This document shows, in pieces, positions 1 through 9,110 of a stretch of DNA of 64,000 nt. The position numbers and the translations under genes are program-made. The DNA is taken from NCBI RefSeq assembly GCF_025639805.1, contig NZ_CP106735.1:3071501-3135500 (forward strand). The letters are read 5' to 3'. The DNA comes from Reichenbachiella carrageenanivorans (GTDB lineage: Bacteria; Bacteroidota; Bacteroidia; Cytophagales; Cyclobacteriaceae). The notes under the pieces are model-generated. The model ran no database searches and was not told the DNA's origin. It worked only from the letters and a program-made list of their open reading frames with translations. Numbering within the stretch: the first letter of the stretch is position 1; every line of letters begins with the position of its first letter.

Positions 1-470
1 CGCCTGAGGTGGCTGGTTATCCTGCCTATCACCAATTTCCGATATACAACAGAAGTTGGATTTCTACTAACTATTTGGCTGAGCGATACCAGTTTATTCA
101 ACAGCTGATAGATAACAAAGAACCCGATGAACCAGGGAATGTTGGTGTAGATGTATTGTCGTTTGTCCAGAATAACTTTTCAGGAGTGGCTGCCGATGCC
201 AAAGATTTGATTATTGAATTATGCCAGTATTTTTTACCAATGAATGACGGTTTGACTTTTAACCCTGCGGCCGATGATTTGTCAGAAATTACAGCCGAAC
301 GGCTTAATTATTTTCTAATGGCATTTTTATACTCGCCACAGATCGATACAGATCCAGAAGGTTCGTGGTCGTTTAGGTGGAACAATGCTGTAGACAATGA
401 AGTGGTCGAACGGCAATTAAAAAACTTGTTTAACGCACTCATGCAGTCGCCCGAATTTCAGCTATCGTAA
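1..470 (+). CDS. DUF1800 family protein, C-terminal part (5' end outside the window)
   Basis: The open frame runs in from the window edge (first full codon at base 3, reading PEVAGYPAYHQ) and ends at a TAA at 470, so only about 155 C-terminal residues are seen. The ProProGlu-Val-x-Gly-Tyr-Pro-like stretch followed by N-R-x-W-I-S-T-N-x-L-A-x-R-Y is typical of the end of DUF1800 proteins. These are large secreted or periplasmic proteins of unknown biochemical role that are almost always next to a DUF1501 gene, as here (11 bp gap). A GTG at base 9 would open a short ORF, but it is an internal Val codon of this family motif, not a start. Function unknown; a role in an extracellular or surface complex with the DUF1501 partner is inference. 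Confidence 0.85.
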   Translation, partial: PEVAGYPAYHQFPIYNRSWISTNYLAERYQFIQQLIDNKEPDEPGNVGVDVLSFVQNNFSGVAADAKDLIIELCQYFLPMNDGLTFNPAADDLSEITAERLNYFLMAFLYSPQIDTDPEGSWSFRWNNAVDNEVVERQLKNLFNALMQSPEFQLS

Positions 471-481
471 AGCCTATACCT

Positions 482-2203
482 ATGAAAAGAAGAAGTTTCC
501 TTAAGAAAATTCCATTGGCGGCTGGTGTTCCATTTGCGATCAGCGGAGTGCCTATCAACCTCATTGCGCGCAACAATTACTTTCGCCAGATGGCAGCTAG
601 TAGTACCAATGACCGAGTGATTGTGATTTTACAGCTATTAGGTGGCAACGATGGGGTGAATACCATTATTCCTGTAGAACAGTACGACCAATACTATAAC
701 CGTAGAGCTAATATTGCGATACCAGAAAAGAACGGAGCAAGGCGATACATTCCTCTCGATGGTACGCTGGCTTCACCAGATCAGATTGGTTTGCATCCAG
801 ATATGCTGGGCATGAAAAGCTTGTATGACAATGGCCGAATGGCCGTGGTACAGGGAGTTTCTTATAAAAACAACAATGGTTCTCACTTTCGCGGACGCGA
901 TATCTGGAACATGGGTGGAGGTGTGGATGACTTTTATTCTTCAGGGTGGGTAGGGAGATACCTACAGAGCCAGTATGCGCCTAAGGTGTATCCTGATGAC
1001 TTTCCCAATGCTAGCATGCCTGATCCATTGGCAATAGAGCTAGGGAGCGATGTGTCTTTGGTGTTTCACCAAAATGGTAATATTCCCTCGTCTATTTCAT
1101 TGGGAGGCAATCCAGATAGTTTTGCCAATCTGATTGATAACCTCGAAGGATTTGTGGATCAGGGTAGTGACCCGAGAGGAAAGCCTCCAGCGTCCTTGCT
1201 CAACTCGCCGTATTGGAAAGAGATGAACTGGATTTTGGGCTTGGAAGACAAGTCTGAAGACTACGCGGCTCGTTTGCTTGAGATTTATAATAAATCTAAG
1301 GCTACGTCCGTGACTTATCCAGAAGTGTACCCATTCAATGCACCCGATGGGAGCAAGAAAAACCGACTGACGCCACAGTTGCAATTGGTTGCTAGACTAC
1401 TTGACGGAGGAGGGCCTGGCTTGGGAGCCAAAACCAAAGTGTTTTTAGTGAAAGTAGGAGGGTTTGATACACATGCAGATCAGGTGGAGTCGTATGACCC
1501 TACCATGGGCAATCATGCTTCCTTGCTATACCATATTTCCTCTGCGATGAAAGCTTTTCAAGACGACCTGAAAGCGAGAGGGATTGAGGATCGTGTGCTG
1601 ACGGTTACGATGTCTGAATTTGGGAGAAGAATAGGTTCTAATGGCAGCTATGGTACTGATCATGGAACAGGCGGTCCTATGTTTATCTTCGGCAAAGGAG
1701 CTAACCCTGGCGTGTACGGTACCAATCCAGATATGACTGCTAATAATGTGGGTATGCAGTATGATTACAGACAGATTTATGCCAGTATCCTTGAAGATTG
1801 GATGCAGGTAGACAAGCAGGTGATCACCGATGATATTTTCTTCAAAAACTATATAGATGGTACAGACGACGATGGCAAATCTTTAGTGAAAGCTCAAGTA
1901 TCCAACTCGGTAATATCGGGTACAGAAGATTTCATTACTCAGCGATTTCACTTAAAGGAATGTTTTCCTAACCCAGCTAAAAAAACAACAACAATCGGAT
2001 TTTATATCAATACACCAGCGATGGTAGAGCTGAGTTTGTATGATCAGCAGGGCAAGCTGGTGAAGCATATTTTGCAAGAGCAAAAGAGCATCGGAGAACA
2101 TGAGGTCTCGCTAGATGTAGCTGATTTGCAGCCTGGTACTTATATCTATCGCATTTACGCAGGCTTATTGAAAGATTCTAAAAAATTAATTGTTAAACCT
2201 TAA
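482..2203 (+). CDS. DUF1501 family secreted protein with T9SS type A sorting domain
   Basis: 573 aa. The N-terminus has a twin-arginine-like signal (MKRRSFLKK followed by a short hydrophobic stretch). The body matches DUF1501, a family related to the alkaline phosphatase/sulfatase superfamily: a GGFDTH motif near residues 326-331, SEFGRR near 377 and DHGTGGP near 393 are the conserved candidate metal-binding positions. Residues ~495-573 form a T9SS C-terminal sorting domain (FPNPA start, GTYIYRI, terminal KKLIVKP), so the protein should pass the inner membrane and then be exported to the surface by the Por system. It lies between the DUF1800 gene and an outer-membrane barrel gene and is probably co-transcribed with them. 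The substrate is unknown. The family call is firm; enzyme activity is inference from the fold relationship. Confidence 0.9.
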   Translation: MKRRSFLKKIPLAAGVPFAISGVPINLIARNNYFRQMAASSTNDRVIVILQLLGGNDGVNTIIPVEQYDQYYNRRANIAIPEKNGARRYIPLDGTLASPDQIGLHPDMLGMKSLYDNGRMAVVQGVSYKNNNGSHFRGRDIWNMGGGVDDFYSSGWVGRYLQSQYAPKVYPDDFPNASMPDPLAIELGSDVSLVFHQNGNIPSSISLGGNPDSFANLIDNLEGFVDQGSDPRGKPPASLLNSPYWKEMNWILGLEDKSEDYAARLLEIYNKSKATSVTYPEVYPFNAPDGSKKNRLTPQLQLVARLLDGGGPGLGAKTKVFLVKVGGFDTHADQVESYDPTMGNHASLLYHISSAMKAFQDDLKARGIEDRVLTVTMSEFGRRIGSNGSYGTDHGTGGPMFIFGKGANPGVYGTNPDMTANNVGMQYDYRQIYASILEDWMQVDKQVITDDIFFKNYIDGTDDDGKSLVKAQVSNSVISGTEDFITQRFHLKECFPNPAKKTTTIGFYINTPAMVELSLYDQQGKLVKHILQEQKSIGEHEVSLDVADLQPGTYIYRIYAGLLKDSKKLIVKP

Positions 2204-2207
2204 ACTT

Positions 2208-3077
2208 ATGCGTCACATTACTCGATTGCTATTGCTTTTTCTTGTGCTAACATCCTATGTGGGGATGGCACAGCGAAGAGGACAACCTAAAAAACCACCC
2301 AATCCGTTGCAGCAGTTTTTGCAGACTCAGTTTTGGATCGGGCTCAAGGGCGGTCCTAATTTGACTAAAGCAAACCCTACCAACCTGTATTCTACCTTCG
2401 AAGGGGTTGATTTTGTAGACGATGAGTTGGAAAAGGATTACGACAATTTTAAAACGCTAGGCTCTCAGGTGGGACTTGAGTTTGTATTTTACCACAGAGG
2501 GTTTTCAGTTGCATTTTTCCCTAATTTCTCAAGGGTCAATTTTACGTATCATAATACTTATACCTACGAATCGGCTAGTAATGCTGCGGATAGAGTGGAG
2601 TTGAATTATGATCAGAAAAATCACTTGGAGTACATCGATTTGCCATTGATGTTTAAGTATGATTTGCTTCGAGAGAAATTCAGACCTTTTATTCAAATAG
2701 GTGGCTATTACAGTCGGCTGCTCAATGCCAATAAAGAGGTGTCGATCGAAAACAATGACACTGCTTCGGGGGCTACACAGTCGTATCAGCCACAGGCGAT
2801 CATCGTAGGCGCGAAGGATATTTTCATTAATTCATCTTTAGGTATTATGGCGGGAGTAGGCGTTCATTATGATCCTGGAAATATTCGCCTTTCTTTCGAT
2901 ATCAACTACCGCTATGGGCTCAATAACATTGCGAATGCTGAAAATAGGTTTTCAGACAATCGACTGGCTGCTTCTGGGGATGCACTCGACGATATGTCGT
3001 TAGACAACCTGAGCATGAATGTAGGTGTGTTTTTCCCCATGAGATTTATTAGCAAGAGCTTCAATTCTGATTATTAA
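2208..3077 (+). CDS. PorT-like outer-membrane beta-barrel protein
   Basis: 289 aa from the ATG at 2208. A TTG at 2190 would lengthen the frame by six codons but lies inside the DUF1501 gene, and the signal peptide (MRHITRLLLLFLVLTSYVGMAQ) begins at the ATG. After the signal, the WIGLKGGPNLTKA start, alternating hydrophobic strands, the HLEYIDLPLMFKY stretch and the late GVGVHYDPGNIRLSFDINYRYG stretch are typical of the PorT/outer-membrane beta-barrel family of Bacteroidota, with about 8 strands expected. It starts 4 bp after the DUF1501 stop, so it is in the same operon. Its role may be structural or as a surface partner for the T9SS cargo next door; that is inference. Confidence 0.8.
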   Translation: MRHITRLLLLFLVLTSYVGMAQRRGQPKKPPNPLQQFLQTQFWIGLKGGPNLTKANPTNLYSTFEGVDFVDDELEKDYDNFKTLGSQVGLEFVFYHRGFSVAFFPNFSRVNFTYHNTYTYESASNAADRVELNYDQKNHLEYIDLPLMFKYDLLREKFRPFIQIGGYYSRLLNANKEVSIENNDTASGATQSYQPQAIIVGAKDIFINSSLGIMAGVGVHYDPGNIRLSFDINYRYGLNNIANAENRFSDNRLAASGDALDDMSLDNLSMNVGVFFPMRFISKSFNSDY

Positions 3078-3080
3078 GCC

Positions 3081-4289
3081 ATGATGAAATTAGTACTAAA
3101 AAATATGCTTTGGGGAGGTTTGGTGATGATATTCATTACTTCTTGCGACATCAAAGACAATAAGGATGTGGAGCCTTCAGCTTCATTTCTAAAGATATAC
3201 GACAGCCACCAGTTTGATCATGCCATTGGGGCGGTTGACGTGGTGCAAAAGGAGGATGAGGGGTACTTGTTGCTTGGGAATTATCGAAGAGATGATACCA
3301 ACTTCTTAGGTGTCTATGTGGCGTGTGTAGATAAAGAAGGTCAGTTTGTCAGAAACACTTATCTGCGAGATAACAATGTGCACCCTGTAGGAAAATTTCT
3401 TATGCTAGGTGGGCAGCGATACTTCGTGAGTATGGATGCCATTGGCTTGCATGCGTATCTCAACCAAGTGGATGACTCGGCACGCATAGTCAGTACGGTT
3501 GCTTTAGGGGTGACTTACCCCATGTATGCAGAGAACGATGGTGAGGATCAGTTTGTACTATTGAGTTATGACTCGGAGGATAAAAAATCAGTCCTCTCCC
3601 TAATGAATACCGACGGGGTAGTAGCCAGTCAGAGTACCTTTGGTATAGGTGCTGGTCAGGGTGTGGAGGAGCCCATCATCGATCACTTTACCCGTACAGG
3701 TAGAGAGTTGCCGTTTTTTGCTGGCAGAGTGAGCAATGGTCTGTATTATGCCAATGCCTTTTTTAATTATACACTTTCACTTTTGTTTACAGATCTGAGT
3801 AGCAATACCCCGTCTGGAGTAGTGCAGGGGCAGCAAGACGAAGGAGGAATTAGTGGTTTGCTGCCTCTAGATGGAGGACAGTTTTCACTTGCTAGGTTCA
3901 ATTTTGGTGACCATTATGCTAATGCTCGAGAGACATTGAATACAGGGGGAATCAGCTCTGTAAATGCAATAGAAGGTAATCCTATGCTGGAATGGGAAAC
4001 CGACGAAAAGGTGAAAATGATCAATATAACGCTGCAAGAAGTTAATTATACGGTCATTGCTACGACTACCAAAAATCAGCAAATCGTACTGCATATATAC
4101 GATGCTGCTACAGGAGACTATATGGCTGTAGATTATCTGGGTTTTTCTAACCCCTATCAGCTAGGAGCTTTGACTCTGACAGAAGACAATGGACTGGCCG
4201 TCTTGGGTTCGACACAAGTCGTTGGTAAATTTCAACGTCTTTGTTTGTTTAAATTATCAGAGGGAGAATTGTTGAATGTATTGAATTAA
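3081..4289 (+). CDS. Lipoprotein of unknown function, probable beta-propeller
   Basis: 402 aa, starting 3 bp after the barrel gene. The N-terminus is a lipoprotein signal peptide with a lipobox ending FITSC (Cys22), followed by an acidic linker. The rest contains repeated units of the form EDEGYLLLGNYRR / DGGQFSLARFNF / DNGLAVLGSTQV, which resemble the blade-like repeats of secreted Bacteroidota propeller proteins. I cannot assign a named family. An ATG-ATG pair marks the start (3081 or 3084). Its position suggests it belongs to the DUF1800/DUF1501/barrel operon as an envelope-anchored component. Confidence 0.7.
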   Translation: MMKLVLKNMLWGGLVMIFITSCDIKDNKDVEPSASFLKIYDSHQFDHAIGAVDVVQKEDEGYLLLGNYRRDDTNFLGVYVACVDKEGQFVRNTYLRDNNVHPVGKFLMLGGQRYFVSMDAIGLHAYLNQVDDSARIVSTVALGVTYPMYAENDGEDQFVLLSYDSEDKKSVLSLMNTDGVVASQSTFGIGAGQGVEEPIIDHFTRTGRELPFFAGRVSNGLYYANAFFNYTLSLLFTDLSSNTPSGVVQGQQDEGGISGLLPLDGGQFSLARFNFGDHYANARETLNTGGISSVNAIEGNPMLEWETDEKVKMINITLQEVNYTVIATTTKNQQIVLHIYDAATGDYMAVDYLGFSNPYQLGALTLTEDNGLAVLGSTQVVGKFQRLCLFKLSEGELLNVLN

Positions 4290-4492
4290 GAAAAAAACCA
4301 CGTATTTGAAGTGGATTACAGTTTCTCTATGAAGTAGTATGCAGTCCAAAAAGCCAGCGATAACCTCGTTAAGGTTGCAGAGGTAGGGAAGTGAAACTTT
4401 TATCGTTTGATTAGAGGCGATGGTTTTGACTGCTCTATCTTTGCATGAGAGGATGTGTTTTGAATGCCTTCTGATTCTAAAAAACTAATACT
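4290..4492. other. Intergenic region between lipoprotein and lysE-like gene
   Basis: 203 bp with no ORF of note. It contains small hairpins (CCAC/GTGG just after the lipoprotein stop; AACCT/AGGTT further on) but no T-run that would make a convincing terminator. A -7-like box lies near the 3' end (separate entry). Confidence 0.5.
4436..4443 (+). promoter_or_regulatory. Bacteroidota-type -7 promoter box for the LysE-like gene
   Basis: TATCTTTG matches TAnnTTTG exactly and lies about 50 bp before the TTG start at 4493. A TTTG that could serve as -33 occurs at 4406-4409, but its spacing (26 bp) is longer than the usual ~19-21 bp. Confidence 0.5.
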
Positions 4493-5116
4493 TTGATTGC
4501 ATACTTGATAGGCCTTTCGGCTGGTTTGGTACCAGCGCTTTCTACTGGCCCCGTATTTCTTACTTTGGTGCAGCACGCCATAGACCGTGGGTTTAAGTAT
4601 GTTATATATTTTATTCTAGGAGTAGCTTTGACCGATACGGCTATTATTATGATTACTTGGCTGGGTTTGAGTCAGATTACAGCTAGTGATCAGCCGCCTG
4701 CGGGCTTTTCTATAGGAGGAGGTCTATTACTCATTGCGTTTGGTTTGGTTTTTATCTTGAAAAAAGAAACCAAAGAGCGACCTGATCAGCTAGTCACGAC
4801 TCCAGGGCATTTGCAGAAGTTTGGACTGTTTTCCCATGCCATTATGCTCAATGCGATCAATCCAGTCATTTGGGGCTTTTGGGCTGCTATTTCTAATTAT
4901 GCCATTACAGAATTCAATGACACGACTAGTGAATTACTATTTTTTGCAGGAGTGCTAAATATGGTTTGGGTTACAGATTTGCTGAAAGCGTACTATGCTC
5001 AAAAGCTAAAGAAATATTTGAATGAGAAATTCAAAAAAATACTAAGAGTAGGAATTGGGCTCGTATTGATTGTGTTAGGTACAAAGCTACTAGTAGAGTA
5101 TTATTTACTACAGTAA
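4493..5116 (+). CDS. LysE/RhtB family amino-acid exporter
   Basis: 207 aa, the normal length for the LysE superfamily, with about six hydrophobic segments. The N-terminus (AGLVPALSTGPVFLTLVQHAIDRG) corresponds to the conserved family start with its Gly-Pro pair, and HAIMLNAINPVIWGFW near residues 115-130 matches the conserved Asn-Pro region of the second half. The start is TTG: an in-frame TAA lies five codons upstream and no ATG or GTG is available. Exporters of this family move amino acids or related metabolites out of the cell; the substrate cannot be told from sequence. The gene appears monocistronic, with its own -7 box. Confidence 0.8.
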   Translation: MIAYLIGLSAGLVPALSTGPVFLTLVQHAIDRGFKYVIYFILGVALTDTAIIMITWLGLSQITASDQPPAGFSIGGGLLLIAFGLVFILKKETKERPDQLVTTPGHLQKFGLFSHAIMLNAINPVIWGFWAAISNYAITEFNDTTSELLFFAGVLNMVWVTDLLKAYYAQKLKKYLNEKFKKILRVGIGLVLIVLGTKLLVEYYLLQ

Positions 5117-5206
5117 GTAAATCTGTCTGATTAGGTCATATATTCTTATCTTTTCAATATATTTATATAAACTTCAAATCTTAATAAAATATTAAAATCA
5201 TCAATC

Positions 5207-5710
5207 ATGAGAAAATCTTTAGTTTTTGCAATTTTGCTCATTGCACCGTTACTTTCTTTTGCACAATACACTGGCCCTAATGCGAAGAAAATTCATTTTA
5301 CAGTAGAGGAGATATTGTCGAATGGAGCTAAATATGATAAAGAAGGTACTGCGGTTACACTTCATGGTTATATCATTGAGGCAGAGGAGGAGAGAGACAC
5401 TTATGTTTTTAAAGATAGAACTGGAAAAATTAAAGTAGAAATTCCTCTTGATGGATTGCCCCACACTCCATTCGATGACAAAGATCTAGTGGTTATCATT
5501 GGCCATGTGAAGTCAAAAAAGGAAACTATCGTACAAGTAAAAAAGACAATGGTGCTTCATGTGAACTTAGAAGAACTTCGAAAAGAGCATCAGCAAATTA
5601 AGTCTATTGTGGATACTGGAGATAGTACAGCAGTAGCCACTCCTATGTCAAAAGAGGAAATGATGTCAGAGGATGCTGAAGAAGAAGTAACAAAAGAAAC
5701 TGACGAGTAA
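5207..5710 (+). CDS. YgiW/YdeI-like OB-fold (BOF) periplasmic protein with acidic tail
   Basis: 167 aa with a clear signal peptide (MRKSLVFAILLIAPLLSFAQ). Residues ~21-120 match the bacterial OB-fold family of YgiW/YdeI: YTGPNAKK start, TVEEIL, GTAVTLHGYIIE, YVFKDRTGKIKVEIP, DLVVIIGHV. Enterobacterial members are stress-tolerance proteins of the periplasm. The C-terminal ~45 residues are an extension not found in YgiW, rich in Glu/Asp (ends EDAEEEVTKETDE), possibly for cation binding. It is followed by a strong shared terminator. Confidence 0.75.
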   Translation: MRKSLVFAILLIAPLLSFAQYTGPNAKKIHFTVEEILSNGAKYDKEGTAVTLHGYIIEAEEERDTYVFKDRTGKIKVEIPLDGLPHTPFDDKDLVVIIGHVKSKKETIVQVKKTMVLHVNLEELRKEHQQIKSIVDTGDSTAVATPMSKEEMMSEDAEEEVTKETDE

Positions 5711-5729
5711 ACCTCAAATTACTAAAAAT

Positions 5730-5761
5730 AAGAAAGGATCACTGTACAGCGATCCTTTCTT
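5730..5761. terminator. Bidirectional terminator between the BOF gene and uvrB
   Basis: A near-perfect inverted repeat (AAGAAAGGATC...GATCCTTTCTT around a CTGTACAG core) with A-rich sequence on the left and T-rich on the right. It can serve the (+) BOF gene and the (-) uvrB gene, whose stop codon lies at its edge. Confidence 0.8.
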
Positions 5762-7784
5762 ATTTTTCAGCTTTTAGTTTTTCCAGCGATAGCATTTCAT
5801 CCCGCAGTCGGGCGGCTTCCATAAAATCCAAATCCTTGGCTGCTTTCTCCATTGCTTTTTTCGTCTTTTCTATCATTTTTTCAATGCCTGCTTTGTCCAT
5901 ATAGGCCACCACAGGATCAGCTGCAATATCTGGTGTATGTTCTTCAGCATAGTATTTTGGTTTATCCAGTTTTTTGGAATCGGCCACAGACGTTTGTCCC
6001 ATAATAGCCTCCTTAGATTTTTTGATTGTCGTAGGCGTAATACCATGTTTGGTGTTGTATTCGATCTGGATCGCTCGTCTTCTATTGGTCTCGCTAATGG
6101 CCTTTTCCATAGACCCAGTGATTTTATCAGCATACATAATCACCATGCCTTTTTCGTTTCGAGCTGCCCGGCCTATCGTTTGTACTAGTGATCTTTCGTT
6201 GCGTAAGAAGCCTTCTTTATCGGCATCGATTATAGCTACCAAAGATACCTCGGGCAAATCCAAGCCCTCTCTCAATAGATTCACCCCCACCAATACATCG
6301 AATACGCCAAGTCGCAGTTCTCTTAATATCTCTACGCGATCTAGTGTGTCTACTTCGGAGTGGATGTATCTGGTTTTTACCCCCACATTGATCAGGTATT
6401 TGGATAGTTCTTCTGCCATTCTTTTGGTCAGTGTAGTAATCAATACCCGCTCATCCAACCGCACGCGTTCCTCAATTTCATCCATCAGATCATCGATTTG
6501 ATTCAAGCTAGGCCGAACCTCGATGAGTGGGTCTAGGAGCCCTGTGGGTCTGATCACCTGCTCCACTACAATACCTTCTGATTTTCGGAGTTCATAGTCG
6601 CTAGGTGTAGCACTTACATATACCGTTTGTCCTACCAAGCCTTCAAATTCATCAAAAGTAAGTGGTCGGTTGTCCATAGCGGAGGGTAGCCTGAATCCAT
6701 GATCTACCAAGTTTACTTTTCGGGCACGATCCCCACCCCACATAGCCCTTATCTGAGGGAGTGTCACATGACTTTCGTCAATGATCATTAAAAAGTCGTC
6801 AGGAAAATAGTCTAATAAACAGAAAGGACGGGCACCTTTTTCTCTTCTGTCGAAATAGCGGGAGTAGTTTTCTACACCAGAGCAATAGCCTAGTTCTCTC
6901 ATCATTTCGATATCGAATTCGGTACGTTCTTTTAGTCTTTTGGCTTCGAGATATCGTCCTTCTTCTTCGAAGTAATTTACCTGTAATACCATGTCGTCTT
7001 GAATCTGGTTGATCGCTTGATGGAGTAGGTCTTTGCCAGTTACAAATAGGTTGGCAGGAAAGATGGTGACGACTTGTTCCTCTGAGAGTTTTTTGCCGGT
7101 TTCAGGTTCTATTCTTTGAATAGTTTCGATTTCATCACCCCAGAAAATGATGCGATAGGCAAAGTCGCCATAAGCGATAAAGATATCAACGGTGTCACCC
7201 TTTACCCGGAAGTTGCCTCTTTTAAAGTCAACTTCGCTTCGGCTATATAAAATGTCTACAAATTTGAATAGGAGCTGGTTGCGTGTGATTTGTTGGCCTA
7301 CTTCTAGAGTCACTATGTTTTTCCCAAATTCTTCTGGGTTACCAATACCATAAATGCAAGAGACTGAAGCCACCACGATGACGTCTCGTCGCCCTGTTAG
7401 TAATGATGACGTCGCTGCTAATCGTAATTTTTCAATTTCTTCGTTGATACTTAGGTCTTTCTCAATGTATAGTCCTGTCGTGGGTAAAAAAGCTTCTGGC
7501 TGGTAGTAATCATAGTAGCTGATGAAATATTCAACCGCATTTTCAGGGAAAAACTGTTTGAGCTCACCGTATAGCTGGGCGGCTAGTGTTTTGTTGTGGC
7601 ACAGTACCAATGCGGGACGGTTGGTATCTGCTATCACATTAGCCATGGTGAAGGTCTTGCCCGATCCCGTCACACCTAATAATACTTGAGCTGGCTCTCC
7701 ATTCTTGAGCCCCTTTGTTAATTCACCAATTGCTGTTGGCTGATCTCCTGTTGGAACGTATGCTGATGTGAGTTTGAAATCCAT
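5760..7784 (-). CDS. uvrB: Excinuclease ABC subunit UvrB
   Basis: 674 aa, full length. The DNA-damage-loading helicase of nucleotide excision repair, which acts with UvrA and UvrC in the cytoplasm. Visible: Walker A GVTGSGKT at residues 37-44; the beta-hairpin YYDYYQPEAF near 92-101 that clamps damaged DNA; the DESH helicase box near 338; QTIGRAARN (motif VI) near 540; and a C-terminal UVR motif (MEKAAKDLDFMEAARLRDEM) for UvrC contact. The start ATG at 7784 gives the canonical N-terminus (F-x-L-x-S-x-Y-x-P-x-G-D-Q-P). It is transcribed alone and divergently from the permease gene. Confidence 0.98.
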   Translation of the reverse strand: MDFKLTSAYVPTGDQPTAIGELTKGLKNGEPAQVLLGVTGSGKTFTMANVIADTNRPALVLCHNKTLAAQLYGELKQFFPENAVEYFISYYDYYQPEAFLPTTGLYIEKDLSINEEIEKLRLAATSSLLTGRRDVIVVASVSCIYGIGNPEEFGKNIVTLEVGQQITRNQLLFKFVDILYSRSEVDFKRGNFRVKGDTVDIFIAYGDFAYRIIFWGDEIETIQRIEPETGKKLSEEQVVTIFPANLFVTGKDLLHQAINQIQDDMVLQVNYFEEEGRYLEAKRLKERTEFDIEMMRELGYCSGVENYSRYFDRREKGARPFCLLDYFPDDFLMIIDESHVTLPQIRAMWGGDRARKVNLVDHGFRLPSAMDNRPLTFDEFEGLVGQTVYVSATPSDYELRKSEGIVVEQVIRPTGLLDPLIEVRPSLNQIDDLMDEIEERVRLDERVLITTLTKRMAEELSKYLINVGVKTRYIHSEVDTLDRVEILRELRLGVFDVLVGVNLLREGLDLPEVSLVAIIDADKEGFLRNERSLVQTIGRAARNEKGMVIMYADKITGSMEKAISETNRRRAIQIEYNTKHGITPTTIKKSKEAIMGQTSVADSKKLDKPKYYAEEHTPDIAADPVVAYMDKAGIEKMIEKTKKAMEKAAKDLDFMEAARLRDEMLSLEKLKAEK

Positions 7785-7842
7785 AGGCGTAAATATCGAC
7801 TAGACTATACGGAAGCACAAATGAAAAGTGGCACCATTCAAG

Positions 7843-7850
7843 CAACTTTG
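7843..7850 (+). promoter_or_regulatory. Possible -7 box for the permease gene
   Basis: CAACTTTG is one base from TAnnTTTG and sits 50 bp before the ATG at 7900. Its position argues against the in-frame GTG at 7828 as the start. Confidence 0.35.
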
Positions 7851-7899
7851 TGTATTTCTTTCTAATTTCAAAATCACGATTCACGGTTGTAAAAAAAGT

Positions 7900-9108
7900 A
7901 TGCTTGTCAACATTTTAATTGTCTTTGTTCTTTTTGGTATTTTAATGCTTCTCTTTATTCCAAAATGGACACAGTCTGACCTATGGAAAGCCACACTGAC
8001 CCCCTTGGCGTCTATCATAGGAAGTGGCTTTTTGATTCTTGGTCCATTGCTTCAAAATGAATTTGGAACATATGCCGTATGGGGTATGGTTTTTTTATGT
8101 GTAGCGGCCTATTTGATCGGTACTGTAGTGCGATTTAATATTGCATATGTGGAACCTGAACTCAACTCGGATGCTTGTCCCAGAGGTCTGCAATTGACAG
8201 AAAAACTGGCTGATATTTCACTCGTTTTGGCTTATGTAGTATCGATTACTTATTACCTCAACTTATTTGGTGCTTTTTTTATAAAAGCCTTTGGATATGA
8301 AAATTCCTTTGAGCAAAAGGTGGTTTCGACAACCGTAATATCCTTTATTGGGATTTTTGGACTACTCAAAGGATTAGATTTCTTGGAGAAATTAGAGAAG
8401 GTGAGTGTGAGTATCAAACTGGCAATTATTGGAGGTTTGCTCTTTGGATTAATGGTTTTCAATGGGAAAGCGATAGTCGCTCACGAATGGGAACTCAACG
8501 AACCTCATGTTAGTTTTAGCTGGAATAGTTTTGCCGTTTTGGTCGGTTTGATTATTACCGTACAGGGTTTTGAAACGTCGAGGTTTTTGGGCGAAAAGTA
8601 CGATCAACAAACCCGAATCAAGTCCATGAAACGAGCACAATGGATTTCTTCGGTGATATATCTCTTATATATTGGTTTGTCTTTGATTAATTATGTTGGA
8701 CCTACAGAAGGGGGGAGTTCAGAAACAGCCATAATCGATCAAAGCTTGGTAATTGCCACTATTTTGCCTGCTTTACTTATTGTAGCGGCCTTGGCTGCTC
8801 AGTTTAGTGCGGCGGTAGCAGATACCAATGGTGGCTCAGGGTTAGCCGTAGAGGTGACCAATGGAGTGGTCAAAAGTAAATGGGGCGTTTTTATAATTTG
8901 TGCATTAGGGGTAGGGCTTACTTGGCTGTTTGATATTTTTGAGATTATCTCTCTGGCCTCTAAAGCGTTTGCGGTATTCTATGGGATTCAATGTCTGTCG
9001 GCCATTCAGTTAGCTATTAGCAAACAGCTTTGGTTCAAGAGTGCGCTATTTGCACTCGTGTTTGTTATGTGTATGCTAGTCATATTTGTAGGCGTGCCAG
9101 CGGAATGA
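7900..9108 (+). CDS. APC-superfamily-like membrane transporter
   Basis: 402 aa from the ATG at 7900, preceded by an A-rich stretch. The frame can be extended to a GTG at 7828, but that adds 24 non-conserved residues upstream of a possible -7 box. About 11 hydrophobic segments are visible. The ASIIGSGFLILGPLL stretch near residue 35 is the small-residue-rich unwound helix 1 of LeuT-fold (amino-acid/polyamine/organocation) transporters, and LVGLIITVQGFETSRFLGE near 215-235 resembles helix 6 of the same fold. I cannot name the substrate. It is convergent with aroE (2 bp apart). Confidence 0.6.
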   Translation: MLVNILIVFVLFGILMLLFIPKWTQSDLWKATLTPLASIIGSGFLILGPLLQNEFGTYAVWGMVFLCVAAYLIGTVVRFNIAYVEPELNSDACPRGLQLTEKLADISLVLAYVVSITYYLNLFGAFFIKAFGYENSFEQKVVSTTVISFIGIFGLLKGLDFLEKLEKVSVSIKLAIIGGLLFGLMVFNGKAIVAHEWELNEPHVSFSWNSFAVLVGLIITVQGFETSRFLGEKYDQQTRIKSMKRAQWISSVIYLLYIGLSLINYVGPTEGGSSETAIIDQSLVIATILPALLIVAALAAQFSAAVADTNGGSGLAVEVTNGVVKSKWGVFIICALGVGLTWLFDIFEIISLASKAFAVFYGIQCLSAIQLAISKQLWFKSALFALVFVMCMLVIFVGVPAE

Positions 9109-9110
9109 TT

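Noticed and set aside
2190..2207. TTG start for the PorT-like barrel
   Set aside because: Lies inside the DUF1501 gene; the signal peptide begins at the ATG at 2208.
4330..4435. Possible riboswitch upstream of the LysE-like gene
   Set aside because: Small hairpins and a GCAGAGGTAGGG stretch recall amino-acid riboswitches, but no full consensus is present and the likely promoter box (4436) lies downstream of it, so it would not be in the leader.
5937..6501. Plus-strand ORFs inside uvrB
   Set aside because: Antisense shadows of a strongly conserved gene.
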